Shown here: positions 7,858 to 17,705 of the stretch, piece after piece
How positions within the stretch are numbered: the stretch's first letter is position 1
Layout of the letters: each line of letters opens with the position of its first letter
Origin: Hyphomicrobium_A sp963745205
Lineage (GTDB): Bacteria > Pseudomonadota > Alphaproteobacteria > Rhizobiales > Hyphomicrobiaceae
Direction: 5' to 3'
NCBI GenBank assembly: GCA_963745205.1
Contig: CAVUWX010000007.1
Coordinates: 595,161-659,160, forward strand
DNA: 64,000 nt
Made by a program: the position numbers and the translations under genes
Notes under the pieces: generated by a model
The model's database searches: none
Told to the model about the DNA's origin: nothing
The model's input: only the letters and a program-made list of their open reading frames with translations

Positions 7858-9160
7858 GCTGCCCTTTCCTACCGGCGGCGAATGCCACGACCGCAAGACC
7901 GAGGCGGTCGGCCTCCGCAATCGCTGCCTGCTCAGCGGCGGCGGGAGGTTGGCCGACCAGCGCCAGCCCTGCAAGACCCGCCGCCGCGGCAGCATTGACG
8001 AGCCCGGGTTGCAGATCGGATGCTTCGCCCAGCACGGCGACGCCTGAGCGGCGCGAACGACGGTGGCGCCCCCATTGGCGGATGCCTCCGGCGCCCGCGA
8101 TCAGCGCCTCGGCACCGTCCGCGCACTCGACCGCCAGCACATGGCCGCGGTCGACGATCGCGCAGCGACCGATGCCGAAACCGGCAAGCGTTGCGAGCAG
8201 GCCGGCGCCCTTGGCCGCATCGGCTGCGTGCGATGGATCGAGGCTCCGGGCGCCTAAGGCCGTCGCATGCCAATCCTCGAGAACGGCGGCGGGGGCCACA
8301 CTGCGCCGGTCTTCGATCTTCCATCCCTGCACGAAGAGACCGCCGTCGTCCGCACGCCGGACGAGCTCGGCCCGTTCCGCCGCGAGAACGCCGCCCGCCT
8401 CCGCCGCAATGCCCGCCAGCCCGGCCTTGATCGCGTGGTCGATCGTGTCGGGGCCAACCGCAGGCAAATCTATGCGCAGCTCCTGACCCGGCTTCGTTCG
8501 CTTGACGAGGACGCCGCTACGGTCGTCTTGCCGCCCTCCACCACGCCGGCGCCGTTCGGCCAATCGCGCCAGCATGCCGTCCGTGCCCTCCACGCCCTCG
8601 ACCGCCTCGAGCCGCCCGTTCGTCACCACCACGGCCTGGCCCACATCGTAAGGCCCCATGGCGCGCACGGCGTCAAAGCCGATGTTGACGTCGGCGGTTT
8701 GCGCGGGCGTCGCTGCAATGCGCCCCAGCGGACCCTCCCCGGCGAGCAGCTCCGGCGCCACCGCCGCCGGCGCCACGACCTCGAAACCCTTGCCTTCGAA
8801 GAAGCGCACGATGCGGCTCAGCAGGTCGTCGTCGCCGCCCGAGGCAACGAGGCGCAGGATCGCCGGGAGATTGAGGATGAGGCCCATGTCCGGCCACATC
8901 GCGGCGAGATCCGGCCGCCGCACCGGGCCAACGATGACAAGCTTGCGGCATCCTGCATTCCTAAAGGCGCGGATGATAGTTCCGACCTTGCCCATGTCGG
9001 CCTTGGTCACGGGGAAGCTCGCGAGCCCTTCGTCGGCTGCGTCCGAGATCGTGACGACGTGCACTCTGCCGCCGCGCGCCGTCACGCGCTCCGCCACCTC
9101 GCGCGGCAGGCTACCCCCACCCGCCAGGATGCCGACAACACCATGCTCGAGAGACGACAT
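7844..9160 (-). CDS. lpxI: UDP-2,3-diacylglucosamine pyrophosphatase LpxI with duplicated C-terminal domain
   Basis: LpxI hydrolyses UDP-2,3-diacylglucosamine to lipid X plus UMP, replacing LpxH in many alphaproteobacteria. Residues 1-280 match the whole of a normal LpxI: N-terminal domain GVVGILAGGGSLPREV, then a C-terminal domain about 155-280 containing the likely catalytic aspartate D231 in RIDLPAVG (by analogy with Caulobacter LpxI). The protein then runs on to residue 438. Residues about 305-428 resemble the C-terminal domain again: GIGRCAIVDRGHVLAVE aligns with DVGQAVVVTNGRLEAVE, and AAAAGLAGLALVG with AIKAGLAGIAAEAGG. The DLPAVG segment is missing from the second copy. The reading frame is intact throughout. 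Confidence 0.9.
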   Translation of the reverse strand: MSSLEHGVVGILAGGGSLPREVAERVTARGGRVHVVTISDAADEGLASFPVTKADMGKVGTIIRAFRNAGCRKLVIVGPVRRPDLAAMWPDMGLILNLPAILRLVASGGDDDLLSRIVRFFEGKGFEVVAPAAVAPELLAGEGPLGRIAATPAQTADVNIGFDAVRAMGPYDVGQAVVVTNGRLEAVEGVEGTDGMLARLAERRRRGGGRQDDRSGVLVKRTKPGQELRIDLPAVGPDTIDHAIKAGLAGIAAEAGGVLAAERAELVRRADDGGLFVQGWKIEDRRSVAPAAVLEDWHATALGARSLDPSHAADAAKGAGLLATLAGFGIGRCAIVDRGHVLAVECADGAEALIAGAGGIRQWGRHRRSRRSGVAVLGEASDLQPGLVNAAAAAGLAGLALVGQPPAAAEQAAIAEADRLGLAVVAFAAGRKGQHGRQ

Positions 9161-9167
9161 GGCCTTC

Positions 9168-9974
9168 TCAGGCCTCGGCTGCTTCCCGCGGCGTGCAAAG
9201 GCTGCGCTTGCCGCCCGCGCGGATGAATTCGAGGATCTCCTCGACGATGGCGTGGCCCGCGAATTCCTGCGCTACGTCCACCATGCGCTCCCCGAGCGTG
9301 CCCTCGGCTGCAAACAGCGAGCGGTAGGCGCGCCGCAGGTCGTGGATGTCGGCGCGGGAGAAGCCGCGCCGCTGCAGGCCGACGATGTTGAGACCCGACA
9401 GGTGCGCGCGGTTGCCGAGCGCCACGCCGTAGGGAATGAGATCGTTTTCGAGCCCCGACATGCCGCCGAGGAAGGAATGCGAGCCGACGCGGGCGAACTG
9501 GATGACGGCGGCGCCGCCGCCGAGAATGGCAAAGTCGCCCACGGTGCAATGACCGGCCAGCATCACGTTGTTGGAGAAGACGACGTTGTTGCCCACGTGG
9601 CAATCGTGCCCGACATGCGAGTTGGCGAGAAAGGCGCAGCGGTCGCCGATGGTCGTCTCCATGCCGCCGCCGGAGGTGCCGGGGTTGAGCGTCACCCCTT
9701 CGCGAACGATGCAGTCGGCGCCGACCGACAACGTCGACAGCTCTCCCTTGTATTTCAGGTCCTGCGGCTGATGGCCGATGGAGGCGAACGGGAAGATGCG
9801 CGTCCGCGGTCCGATGCGCGTCCGCCCCGCGACGACCACGTGGCTTATGAGCTCGACGTCGTCGTCGAGGACGACATCGCAGCCCACCACGCAGTACGGC
9901 CCGATCTTCACCCCTGAGCCGAGCTTGGCCCCCGCCTCGATGACTGCCGTCGGATGGGCACTCATCTCACCCAT
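9168..9974 (-). CDS. lpxA: UDP-N-acetylglucosamine acyltransferase
   Basis: First enzyme of lipid A synthesis; it moves a 3-hydroxyacyl chain from acyl carrier protein to the 3-OH of UDP-GlcNAc in the cytoplasm. The 268-residue protein is a left-handed beta-helix built from hexapeptide repeats. The catalytic histidine is in NSHVGHDCHVG, and the LNPGTSGGGMETTIGD segment is typical. The C-terminal helical part includes GLNIVGLQRRGF. The ATG at 9974 overlaps the fabZ stop by eight bases, suggesting coupled translation. A second ATG three codons in is possible. Confidence 0.97.
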   Translation of the reverse strand: MGEMSAHPTAVIEAGAKLGSGVKIGPYCVVGCDVVLDDDVELISHVVVAGRTRIGPRTRIFPFASIGHQPQDLKYKGELSTLSVGADCIVREGVTLNPGTSGGGMETTIGDRCAFLANSHVGHDCHVGNNVVFSNNVMLAGHCTVGDFAILGGGAAVIQFARVGSHSFLGGMSGLENDLIPYGVALGNRAHLSGLNIVGLQRRGFSRADIHDLRRAYRSLFAAEGTLGERMVDVAQEFAGHAIVEEILEFIRAGGKRSLCTPREAAEA

Positions 9975-10479
9975 GCTTGCCTGCCGCGAATGCGCGGGCG
10001 TCTGCGGTATCGGCGAGCATGGCGCTCACCTCGGCCTCCGCAACCGTCTGGCCGTCGACCTTCGCCTCGCCGAAGAAGCGCCATACGCGGCCGCGGTTGC
10101 GGATCTTCTTGACGTGATAGTGGATCTGGTCTCCGGGCAGCACCGGCTTGCGGAACTTCGCGCGGTCGATCGCCATGAAGTAAACGAGCTCCGCCTTGTA
10201 GTCCTGGCCGAGGCTGTGCACGCACAAGGCCCCCGCCGTCTGCGCCAGTCCCTCGATAATGAGCACGCCGGGCATCACCGGAAACTGCGGGAAGTGGCCC
10301 TGGAAGAACGGCTCGTTGATGGTCACGTTCTTCAAGCCGACGCAGCTCTGATCGCCGTCCATATCGTAGATGCGGTCGAGCATGAGAAACGGATAGCGGT
10401 GCGGCAGGTATTTCAGGACACGAATAATGTCCGCCGTGTCGAGCTTCGATTTGGCCTGTGGCTCACTCATGTCGTTCAT
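9967..10479 (-). CDS. fabZ: 3-hydroxyacyl-ACP dehydratase FabZ
   Basis: Dehydrates beta-hydroxyacyl-ACP during fatty acid elongation, competing with LpxA and LpxD for the same hydroxyacyl-ACP pool, which fits its place between lpxD and lpxA. The 170-residue single-hotdog protein carries catalytic H27 (LPHRYPFLMLD) and E76 (PVMPGVLIIE), plus the GHFP segment. The start is preceded by an ACGGAG ribosome-binding site. A second ATG lies three codons downstream. Confidence 0.97.
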   Translation of the reverse strand: MNDMSEPQAKSKLDTADIIRVLKYLPHRYPFLMLDRIYDMDGDQSCVGLKNVTINEPFFQGHFPQFPVMPGVLIIEGLAQTAGALCVHSLGQDYKAELVYFMAIDRAKFRKPVLPGDQIHYHVKKIRNRGRVWRFFGEAKVDGQTVAEAEVSAMLADTADARAFAAGKHG

Positions 10480-10537
10480 GCTCCGTGGACCTCATAAACC
10501 GTACGGACCCAAACCTCGCCTGCAAACAAAAGTGCGC

Positions 10538-11593
10538 TCATGCGCCCTCGTCGTCCCCGCCAGCGCCACCACGATGACGCTTCGCCATACGCGCCAGTAT
10601 TGCCATCTCCCGGCGCCACTGCCGCATGGGGCGCGCGGGCGTGCCGCCGACTTTCGCTCCCGCCGGTACGTCCTTCGTCGGATGCCCGGTGCCTGCGACC
10701 TGGGCACCGGTGCCGATCTTGATGTGCCCCGACGTCCCAGACTGACCTCCCATGACGACGAAATCACCCAGCTCAGTCGAGCCCGAAACGCCGGATTGAG
10801 CCACGATCACGCAATGGCGGCCGACGACGACGTTGTGCCCGATTTGCACCAGATTATCAATTTTTGTCCCTTCGCCGATAATCGTATCCTTAAGTGCCCC
10901 CCGATCGATCGTGGTATTGGCGCCGATTTCGACGTCGTCCTGAATGATCACCCGCCCTATCTGCGGCACTTTCAGATGGCCGCGCGGGCCCATGGCGAAG
11001 CCAAACCCGTCCTGGCCGATACGCGCGCCCGAATGCACGATCACGCGGTCGCCGACGAGCGCGTGCACCAGCGTGACAAGCGGCCCGACATAGCCGTCGC
11101 GTCCGATGGTGACGCGGTAGCCAATCACGGCGCCCGCCGCGATGCGTGTGCCGCGCCCGATGCGCGCCTCGGGCCCGACCACGACGCCCGGCTCCAGGAC
11201 CACGCCCTCCTCGAGCTCGGCGGAGGGATCAATCAGGGCATCCCCGCCGTCCCTTGCAGCCTTCGGCCGCAGCGCGTCCGGATAGAACAGCTCGAGCGCC
11301 AGCGCAAAGCCGCGATAGGGCTCCGCCGTCAGCAGCGCCGACGTGCCCTTCGGCACGCTCCTGGCAAACGCCGGCGCGACGAGGCAGGCCCCGGCCCGGG
11401 TCCCTGTGAGGCGCCCCAGATATTTGCGGTTGTCGAGAAACGACAGATCGCGTGCAGAGGCGTCGGTGAGCGCGCGGACGTCGGTGAGCTCGAGGGCCGG
11501 ATCGGTACCGGGAGCAAGCTCGGCTTTCGTCGCCGCCGCGATGTCCGCCAGCGAGAATGGCCCGGCCCGCTCGAAGAACCCGGGATGCTCCAT
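10538..11593 (-). CDS. lpxD: UDP-3-O-acylglucosamine N-acyltransferase
   Basis: Third enzyme of lipid A synthesis; adds the N-linked hydroxyacyl chain. The 351-residue protein has the N-terminal uridine-binding domain (to about residue 105), a left-handed beta-helix of hexapeptide repeats, and a C-terminal helix. The catalytic histidine is probably that in NLVQIGHNVVVG; RIGQDGFGFA is also characteristic. The C-terminal tail is basic then Gly/Asp-rich. It lies between bamA and fabZ, the usual order. Confidence 0.96.
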   Translation of the reverse strand: MEHPGFFERAGPFSLADIAAATKAELAPGTDPALELTDVRALTDASARDLSFLDNRKYLGRLTGTRAGACLVAPAFARSVPKGTSALLTAEPYRGFALALELFYPDALRPKAARDGGDALIDPSAELEEGVVLEPGVVVGPEARIGRGTRIAAGAVIGYRVTIGRDGYVGPLVTLVHALVGDRVIVHSGARIGQDGFGFAMGPRGHLKVPQIGRVIIQDDVEIGANTTIDRGALKDTIIGEGTKIDNLVQIGHNVVVGRHCVIVAQSGVSGSTELGDFVVMGGQSGTSGHIKIGTGAQVAGTGHPTKDVPAGAKVGGTPARPMRQWRREMAILARMAKRHRGGAGGDDEGA

Positions 11594-11699
11594 TCAAGAA
11601 AACCGCCGCCCGGGCGACGCTCCCTGCTGCTTCATGCGGATGCCTGCGGCCGGCGTTCAGCCGCTCGTGGCACCCCTTTTAGCACTCAGGCCGGGTACG

Positions 11700-14088
11700 T
11701 CAGAACTTTGTCGCCGCGCCGAAGCGGAAGAACTGCGTTACGTCGTAGGGCTCTTTGGTGAGAACCTTGGCAAAGTCCATGCGGATCGGGCCGACGGGCG
11801 AGGCCCACATCAAGCTCGCGCCGACCGAGGACCGGATCGCCGAGCTGTCGGCGAGGCAGACGTGCGTTGTAGCCGCCGAGACCGTTAGGTAGCGCTCGCT
11901 CCGCAGCCCTGGGGAGCGTCTGCTGGCGCCCGCACCCGCTCCGAACAGCGAGCCAGCGTCGGCGAATACGGCGCCCTGGATGCCGAGGTCGTCCGGGCAC
12001 GAACGGGATGAGGGAAGCGGATTTCCGCCGTCGTCGCCCAAGAGGTCGAGCCACCCAGAGCGCCGCCGGTATTGAGGTCGCGCGGGCCATAGCCTGCGAT
12101 ATTAAAGCCGCGAATTGTTTCGCCGCCCCTGAAGAACAGGTCGATGAGGCGGACATCCTGTCCGCCCCAGCCTTGGATGTTACCAGCGATGGCGCGGCTG
12201 ACGAAGGTGATCTTGTCGGTGATCGGGTAGTACCCCCGCGCCTCGGCCGACGTTGAAATGTACTGCACGTCGCCACCGAGACCGGCGAAGTTGACACCGG
12301 CCTGCAGAAAAATGCCCTTGGTCGGGTTCTTTGGATCGTTGCGCAGATCGTAGGTGAGAGAGTCGCTCACCATCGATGTGTACGCGATGCCCGCGGCCTG
12401 CTGGATCGCAAGCGACGCCGTCGGCACCACGTTTGAGATTTCATCCCGCGAAAATGAATAGCTGACCTGGTTCCAGAGCTTCTCGGTGATCGGGAATCCG
12501 AGGCGCACGTCGGCGCCCAATCTATCGCTCACGAAGCCCGAACTGCGACGTGTAGTCGAGTCTGCTTGGCGAAGATATCGAAACCGGCCGCCAAGTTGCG
12601 ATCGAGGAAGCGCGGCTCGGTGAAACTCAGCATTGCGCCTGCAGGCGCGTAAACGAGCCCGACAGCGCCAGTGCGCACGAACTGACCGTTGCCCATGAAG
12701 TTGCGCTCGGTGAGGCTGACGTCGCCGATGACGCCTTCCGAAGTCGAATAACCGACGCCGAACGACAGCTCGCCCGTCGACTGCTCGACGACCTCCACGT
12801 CGAGGATGACGCGGTCCTGCGCCGAGCCGGGGCGCCGCTTCACTTCGACGTTCTTGAAGAGACCCAAGTTCTTCAAGCGCTTCTTGGCCTGATCGACCAT
12901 CAGCGGGTTATAGGCGTCGCCTTCGGCCAGCTTGAACTCGCGGCGGATCACGAAGTCCTTGGTGCGGGTATTGCCGGTGACGTTGATGCGCTCGATGTAG
13001 ACGCGCGGGCCTTCCTCGATGACGTAGTTGAGCGAGATCTTATGCGTCACGGGGTCGGGCTGCGGCTGCGGGCGCACGCGCGCGAACGCATAGCCCTGCT
13101 CTGAGACGACGAGCGTCATGTCCTCGGTCGTCTTGTCGACGAGGGAAGCGTCGTAGGTGTCGCCTTCCTTGGTCTTTAGCTGGCCCTTGTAGGCGGTCGG
13201 GTCAATCTTCGGAACCGTGCTCTCGACGTTGACGGCGCCGACCGTATAGGGCTCGCCCTCGTCGATCGTGTAGGTGACGAAGAAGCCCGAGCCATCGCGA
13301 TCGAGCTCGGCATTGGCCGCCGTTACCTGCGCATCGGCGTAGCCGTTCTTCAAGTAGTATTGGCGCAGGAGCTCCCGATCGAGGTTCATGCGGTCGGGAT
13401 CGTAGACGGCGGTGCCCTTCAAGAAGTCGAACCAGCCCTTTTCCGTCGTCGAGATGACGTCGCGGAGTTGGGAATCGCTGAACGCGTGGTTGCCGACGAA
13501 ATGGATACCCTTGACCTTGGTGGCCGGGCCCTCGGCGATCTCGAACACGAGGTTCACGCGGTCCTGCTCGAGCTCGATGATCTTGGGGTCGATGGTTGCC
13601 GCGTAGCGGCCCTGGCGCTGATAGACGTCGAGGATGCGCTGGACGTCCGCTTGCACGCGAGCGCGCGTGAAGACTGCGCGCGGCTTCAGCTGCACCTCGT
13701 TGCGCAAGGTCTCGGTGTCGACCTCGCTGTTGCCCTCGAACGCGATCTGATTGATGACGGGGTTCTCAACGACGGTGACCATGACATCGGCGCCGCTGCG
13801 GTCGATGCGCACGTCAGAGAAGAGGCCGGTGGCAAACAGCGCCTTGATCGAACCGTCGACCTTGGCCGGATCGTAGGCGTCGCCAGGGGCAAATTGGAGA
13901 TAGGAGCGGACCGTCTCCGGCTCGACGCGCCGGTTGCCATCAACGTTGATCGCCCGGATGGCGTTCGCCTGGGCCGCCGCGGGCGGCGCGAGGAGAACGG
14001 CATGGGCGAACAGCATCCCCGGGGAGATCAGCGCCATGACCAACAGCAGGCGGCGAATTCTCACCGACATAGATCGAACCAGAGGCAT
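11700..14088 (-). CDS. bamA: Outer membrane protein assembly factor BamA, broken by four single-base frameshifts
   Basis: BamA is the essential Omp85 barrel that inserts beta-barrel proteins into the outer membrane. Its N-terminal signal peptide ends near PPAAAQA; POTRA domains follow to about residue 420, then the 16-strand barrel, ending in the OMP signature QFFRFGAATKF with terminal Phe. The gene cannot be read in one frame. Removing one base at about 12559, 12537-12539, 12010-12014 and 11995-11997 restores continuous homology (QTDY, then FGFVSDRLG, then FPLIPFVP, then DDLGIQG). It gives exactly 795 codons, a normal BamA length. All offsets lie in the barrel half within about 570 bases. 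Sequencing error is likelier than a real loss. Confidence 0.93.
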
Positions 14089-14305
14089 CCGCGGATATGC
14101 CCTCGTTATCTGCCGAACTCCCCCTCGGCCGCAGCACCCGTCGGCTTCGGGTCACCGCACCGCACAAGATTCATTAGCAATTGATTAGCGCGCTCAAAGG
14201 CCTCTGGGGCCGATTCTTTTTGTTGACGCGCTCCCTCTCGACCAACTGCTTTTAACGTTCAAGGAAGGGGTGCGGAAGTGGCAAGATTACGTCACTGAAC
14301 GGCAT

Positions 14306-15457
14306 TTATCCCGCGCCGGTCCACTGCCGCCACACCCGCAAAATATCGTTCATATTGACATACACCATCAGCATGAGAACGAGCGCGATGCCGATCTGGA
14401 AGCCGATCTCCTGCATGCGTCGGCTCAAGGGACGCCGGCGCACGGCCTCGATGGCGTAGAACAAAAGATGCCCGCCATCGAGCACGGGCACGGGCAGCAG
14501 GTTCAAAAAGCCAATATTCGCCGAGATGAAGGCGATCCAGCGCAGCATCGGCTCCACCCCGAGGCCGGCAACCTTCGCCGTCACCTGTGCCATCAGGATG
14601 GGGCCGCCCATCTGATCGGCCGCTTGACGGCGCGTGAGGATGTCGCCGATCCCCTGCAACGTCTGCGCGATGTCCATATAGGTCTCGCGCACGCCGAGCC
14701 GGAGGGCTTCGATAAGCCCGACCCGCTTGGTGTCGACGGATTCGGGCTTCGTCGATGGCGTGATTCCGATGAGTCCGCGCCGGAACGTGCCGCCGAAGGT
14801 GTCGCTCTGCTCCAGCACCTGCGGAGTCACTTCGAGGGTGAGCTTCTCACCGCTGCGATCGATCCCGAAGTGCAGTTCGCGGTTGCCGTTGCCGGCGATG
14901 ATGCGCTGCACGTCCTCGAAGCCTTCGATAGCTTCCCCGTCGATGCTGGTGATCAAATCGCCGGGCTGAAAGCCGGCCGCCGCTGCCGGCATCCCCGGCT
15001 TAACCTCGCCGATGCGCGGCGCGATCGTGTGAATGCCAACCGTGAAGTTCACAGCCGTGTAGATCACGAGGGCGAGGAGAAAATTTGCGGCCGGTCCAGC
15101 GAACACCACGGCCGCGCGCTGCCATATGGGCTTTGCCTGAAAGGCGCCCCGCCGCTCCTCCGGCGTCAAACGCGCGAGCGTCTCGGCGGACGGCTGGCTC
15201 GCGGCGTTCTCGTCGTCGACGAATTTCACGTAGCCGCCGAGCGGAATCCAGGCGATGCGCCAGCGCGTGCCCTTGCGATCGGTGAAGCCGCAGATCTCCT
15301 TGCCGAAGCCGATGGAGAAGGTGCGCACGGAGACGCCGCACCAGCGCGCGACGACGAAATGGCCGAACTCGTGGACGAAGACCACGATGCTGAGCACGAC
15401 GAGGAAGGAGACCACGGCGAGAACTGCGGACATCGGTGCGACCAGGATCGAAAGCAT
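14306..15457 (-). CDS. rseP: Site-2 intramembrane zinc metalloprotease RseP (MmpA)
   Basis: Membrane-embedded M50 protease that cleaves transmembrane substrates after a first cut, as RseP does for anti-sigma factors and Caulobacter MmpA does for PodJ. The 383-residue protein has HEFGH at residues 29-33 in the first membrane helix, a PDZ domain (about 130-210, with GFQPGDLITSIDGE), and the LDG motif PVPVLDGGHLL near residue 330 that supplies the third zinc ligand. A GGAGAG-type ribosome site precedes the ATG. It lies between dxr and bamA, the standard order. Confidence 0.96.
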   Translation of the reverse strand: MLSILVAPMSAVLAVVSFLVVLSIVVFVHEFGHFVVARWCGVSVRTFSIGFGKEICGFTDRKGTRWRIAWIPLGGYVKFVDDENAASQPSAETLARLTPEERRGAFQAKPIWQRAAVVFAGPAANFLLALVIYTAVNFTVGIHTIAPRIGEVKPGMPAAAAGFQPGDLITSIDGEAIEGFEDVQRIIAGNGNRELHFGIDRSGEKLTLEVTPQVLEQSDTFGGTFRRGLIGITPSTKPESVDTKRVGLIEALRLGVRETYMDIAQTLQGIGDILTRRQAADQMGGPILMAQVTAKVAGLGVEPMLRWIAFISANIGFLNLLPVPVLDGGHLLFYAIEAVRRRPLSRRMQEIGFQIGIALVLMLMVYVNMNDILRVWRQWTGAG

Positions 15458-15587
15458 TAACCTTGCTCTCCTCTGCTTGCTCTACTGTCGACCCGACTGA
15501 GCCTTGAGCCGATGGTTAAGCCAACGATTGCGGCCATAAGCGCTCCAGCCCGTGCCCGAGCCCTCAGTTTAGCAGCAGCGGCTCGCG

Positions 15588-16835
15588 CTACACATAGCGA
15601 CTGAGCAGGGATTGTGCCAGTCGTCGCGCCTCGGCATCGACATCGAGTATATCCGAAAGCCGCGCCGCCGGCCGCATCAGGCCGCGCGCGCTTGCCGCCT
15701 CGAGAGCGGCCGCCGCGACTTCGGCGATGGCACAGAAGCTAATGCTCCGTTTGAGGAAGGCTTCCACCGCAATCTCGTTGGCGGCGTTGAGCACGGCCGG
15801 CGCGGTCCCGCCTGAACGTAGCGCCTCGCGCCCCAGCCGAAGCGCCGGAAAGCGCACTTCATCGGGCGCTTCGAAAGTGAGGCTTCCCAGCGCGACGAGA
15901 TCGAGCCGGGCCGTCGGCGTCGGCATACGACGGGGCCACGAGAGCGCCAGCGCGATTGGCGTGCGCATGTCGGGGGCGGAGAGCTGCGCCAGCACGGAGC
16001 CGTCCGTGTAGCTGACGAGGCAGTGCACGATCGACTGCGGGTGCACGACAATGCCGAGCTGATCGGCACGCACCGGGAACAGGTGATAGGCCTCGATCAG
16101 CTCGAGGCTCTTGTTCATCAGGGTCGCCGAGTCGATAGTGATCTTGGCGCCCATGGACCAGTTGGGATGTCGCAGCGCCTCCTCGGGCGTGGCGCGCGAC
16201 AGTCGCTCGGCGTTCCAGGTGCGAAACGGCCCCCCGGATGCCGTCAGCACAATCGTCTCGATGCTCTCGGGCTCGGCGCCGGCCAGTGCCTGCAGGCCCC
16301 CGGAGTGCTCGCTGTCGACGGGCAAGAGCTCGGTGCCGGCCTGTGCCACCGCCGACATGAACACCTCTCCCGCAGACACGAGGCATTCCTTGTTGGCGAG
16401 CGCCAGCCGCCTGCCCTGACGCACCGCCTCGAACGTCGGCTCGAGCCCAGCCGCGCCCACGATCGCCGCCAGCACGCAGTCGGCAGGCTCCGCCGCCGCG
16501 GCAACGACGGCCTCGGGGCCGGCAGCGACGCGCGTCGGGGTTCCGGCGAGAAGCGCCTTGAGCTCGCCGTAGCGCTCCTTGTCGCCGACCACGGCGAGGC
16601 GGGCGCCGGTCTCCCGCGCGGCTTTGGCAAGCTCGGCGACGCTGGTCTGCGCCGTCAGCGCCACGATCTCGAAGGCCTCGGGCCGGCGGGCGACGAGATC
16701 GAGCGTGCTCTTGCCGATGGAGCCGGTCGCACCGAGGATCGTCAGGCGCATGCGCGCCTTTGCCGCCTTCGCTTCGATCGCGGGGCCCGAGGCCAAGGGG
16801 CCACGCATCCCACCGACTTTCGAACCCTGTGACAT
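15588..16835 (-). CDS. dxr: 1-deoxy-D-xylulose 5-phosphate reductoisomerase
   Basis: Converts DXP to MEP with NADPH, the committed step of the non-mevalonate isoprenoid pathway that feeds UppS. Key segments are LTILGATGSIG (NADPH site), ANKECLV, PVDSEHSG (metal ligands Asp and Glu), LTASGGPF and NKSLELIEAYHLF. The ATG chosen at 16835 overlaps the cdsA stop as TGATG, indicating coupling. An alternative ATG at 16751 (MRLTILG) would give a more standard N-terminus, since the first 28 residues are low-complexity. The upstream part of the open frame lies antiphase within cdsA and is ignored. Confidence 0.95.
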   Translation of the reverse strand: MSQGSKVGGMRGPLASGPAIEAKAAKARMRLTILGATGSIGKSTLDLVARRPEAFEIVALTAQTSVAELAKAARETGARLAVVGDKERYGELKALLAGTPTRVAAGPEAVVAAAAEPADCVLAAIVGAAGLEPTFEAVRQGRRLALANKECLVSAGEVFMSAVAQAGTELLPVDSEHSGGLQALAGAEPESIETIVLTASGGPFRTWNAERLSRATPEEALRHPNWSMGAKITIDSATLMNKSLELIEAYHLFPVRADQLGIVVHPQSIVHCLVSYTDGSVLAQLSAPDMRTPIALALSWPRRMPTPTARLDLVALGSLTFEAPDEVRFPALRLGREALRSGGTAPAVLNAANEIAVEAFLKRSISFCAIAEVAAAALEAASARGLMRPAARLSDILDVDAEARRLAQSLLSRYV

Positions 16836-17695
16836 CAGACGCCGAACAGGAGAGCTGCGGCAGGCGCATGCGGATCGATGGCAAATGCGATCACGGCAGC
16901 GGCGACGGCCACCGCAACGATGCTGTCCATGCGGTCCATGAACCCTCCGTGGCCGGGGATTAGGCCGCTCGCGTCCTTGAAGCCGAACAGGCGTTTCAAC
17001 GCCAATTCCGCGAGATCGCCGATCTGGGCCACAAGGCCAAGGCCGAGCGCCAGCAGCATCATCCGCAACGAAGACGTATCGGTGAGCTGTGCGAAGATCG
17101 CTCCCGCGACCACGCACGCTGCGGCGCCGCCGAGCAGGCCCGACCAGGTCTTGTTGGGAGAAACGCGCGGCCACAGCTTCGGGCCGCCGATCGTACGGCC
17201 GGCAATGTAGGCGGCGACATCGGATGACCATACGACGGCGAAGATGAGCAGGACCGCGACGAGGCCGTTGGGGTCGTCCTGGCGCAGCCAGACGAGCGAG
17301 ATCGACGGGAGCCCGACATAGAAGGCGCCAAGCGCCGACAGTCGGGCGCCGCGGCCGAACACAAGCGGAATGAGAATGATCGCCGCTGTCACGATGACGG
17401 CGACCGCGAGCGCGGCATCACCAACCGTGGTCAGCGCGACCGCCGCAGTGACCGCGATCGCCTGCACGAAGAAAGCAACATCCGTGCTCGACCCCCGCAC
17501 CATGCGGCCCCACTCCCAGCTCACGAATAGCGCCACGACGAGCACGAGCAGCGCGAACGGGATTGGCCCCGCATAGGCAAGCGCCAAGGCGATTGCTGCA
17601 AGTACGCTGCCCCATAGGAGACGGGATCTCAAATTTTCCGACAGCCCCCGGGCGGCACGTCGCTCCGTCTCGGACACCGCGAGGTGGTCGGACAT
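16835..17695 (-). CDS. cdsA: Phosphatidate cytidylyltransferase
   Basis: Makes CDP-diacylglycerol from phosphatidate and CTP in the inner membrane, the precursor of all bacterial phospholipids. The 286-residue protein has about eight hydrophobic helices. The C-terminal family signature is seen as SPNKTWSGLLGG, QIGDLAELALKR and HGGFMDRMDS. The ATG at 17695 lies ten bases after the uppS stop. Upstream open sequence belongs to a shadow of uppS. Confidence 0.95.
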   Translation of the reverse strand: MSDHLAVSETERRAARGLSENLRSRLLWGSVLAAIALALAYAGPIPFALLVLVVALFVSWEWGRMVRGSSTDVAFFVQAIAVTAAVALTTVGDAALAVAVIVTAAIILIPLVFGRGARLSALGAFYVGLPSISLVWLRQDDPNGLVAVLLIFAVVWSSDVAAYIAGRTIGGPKLWPRVSPNKTWSGLLGGAAACVVAGAIFAQLTDTSSLRMMLLALGLGLVAQIGDLAELALKRLFGFKDASGLIPGHGGFMDRMDSIVAVAVAAAVIAFAIDPHAPAAALLFGV

Positions 17696-17705
17696 CGGCT
17701 GTCCC

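Noticed and set aside
8300..9160. LpxI over-length caused by a frameshift or gene fusion with a neighbour
   Set aside because: The frame is continuous through 438 codons and the extra part resembles LpxI itself rather than the neighbouring lpxB, so a fusion artefact does not explain it.
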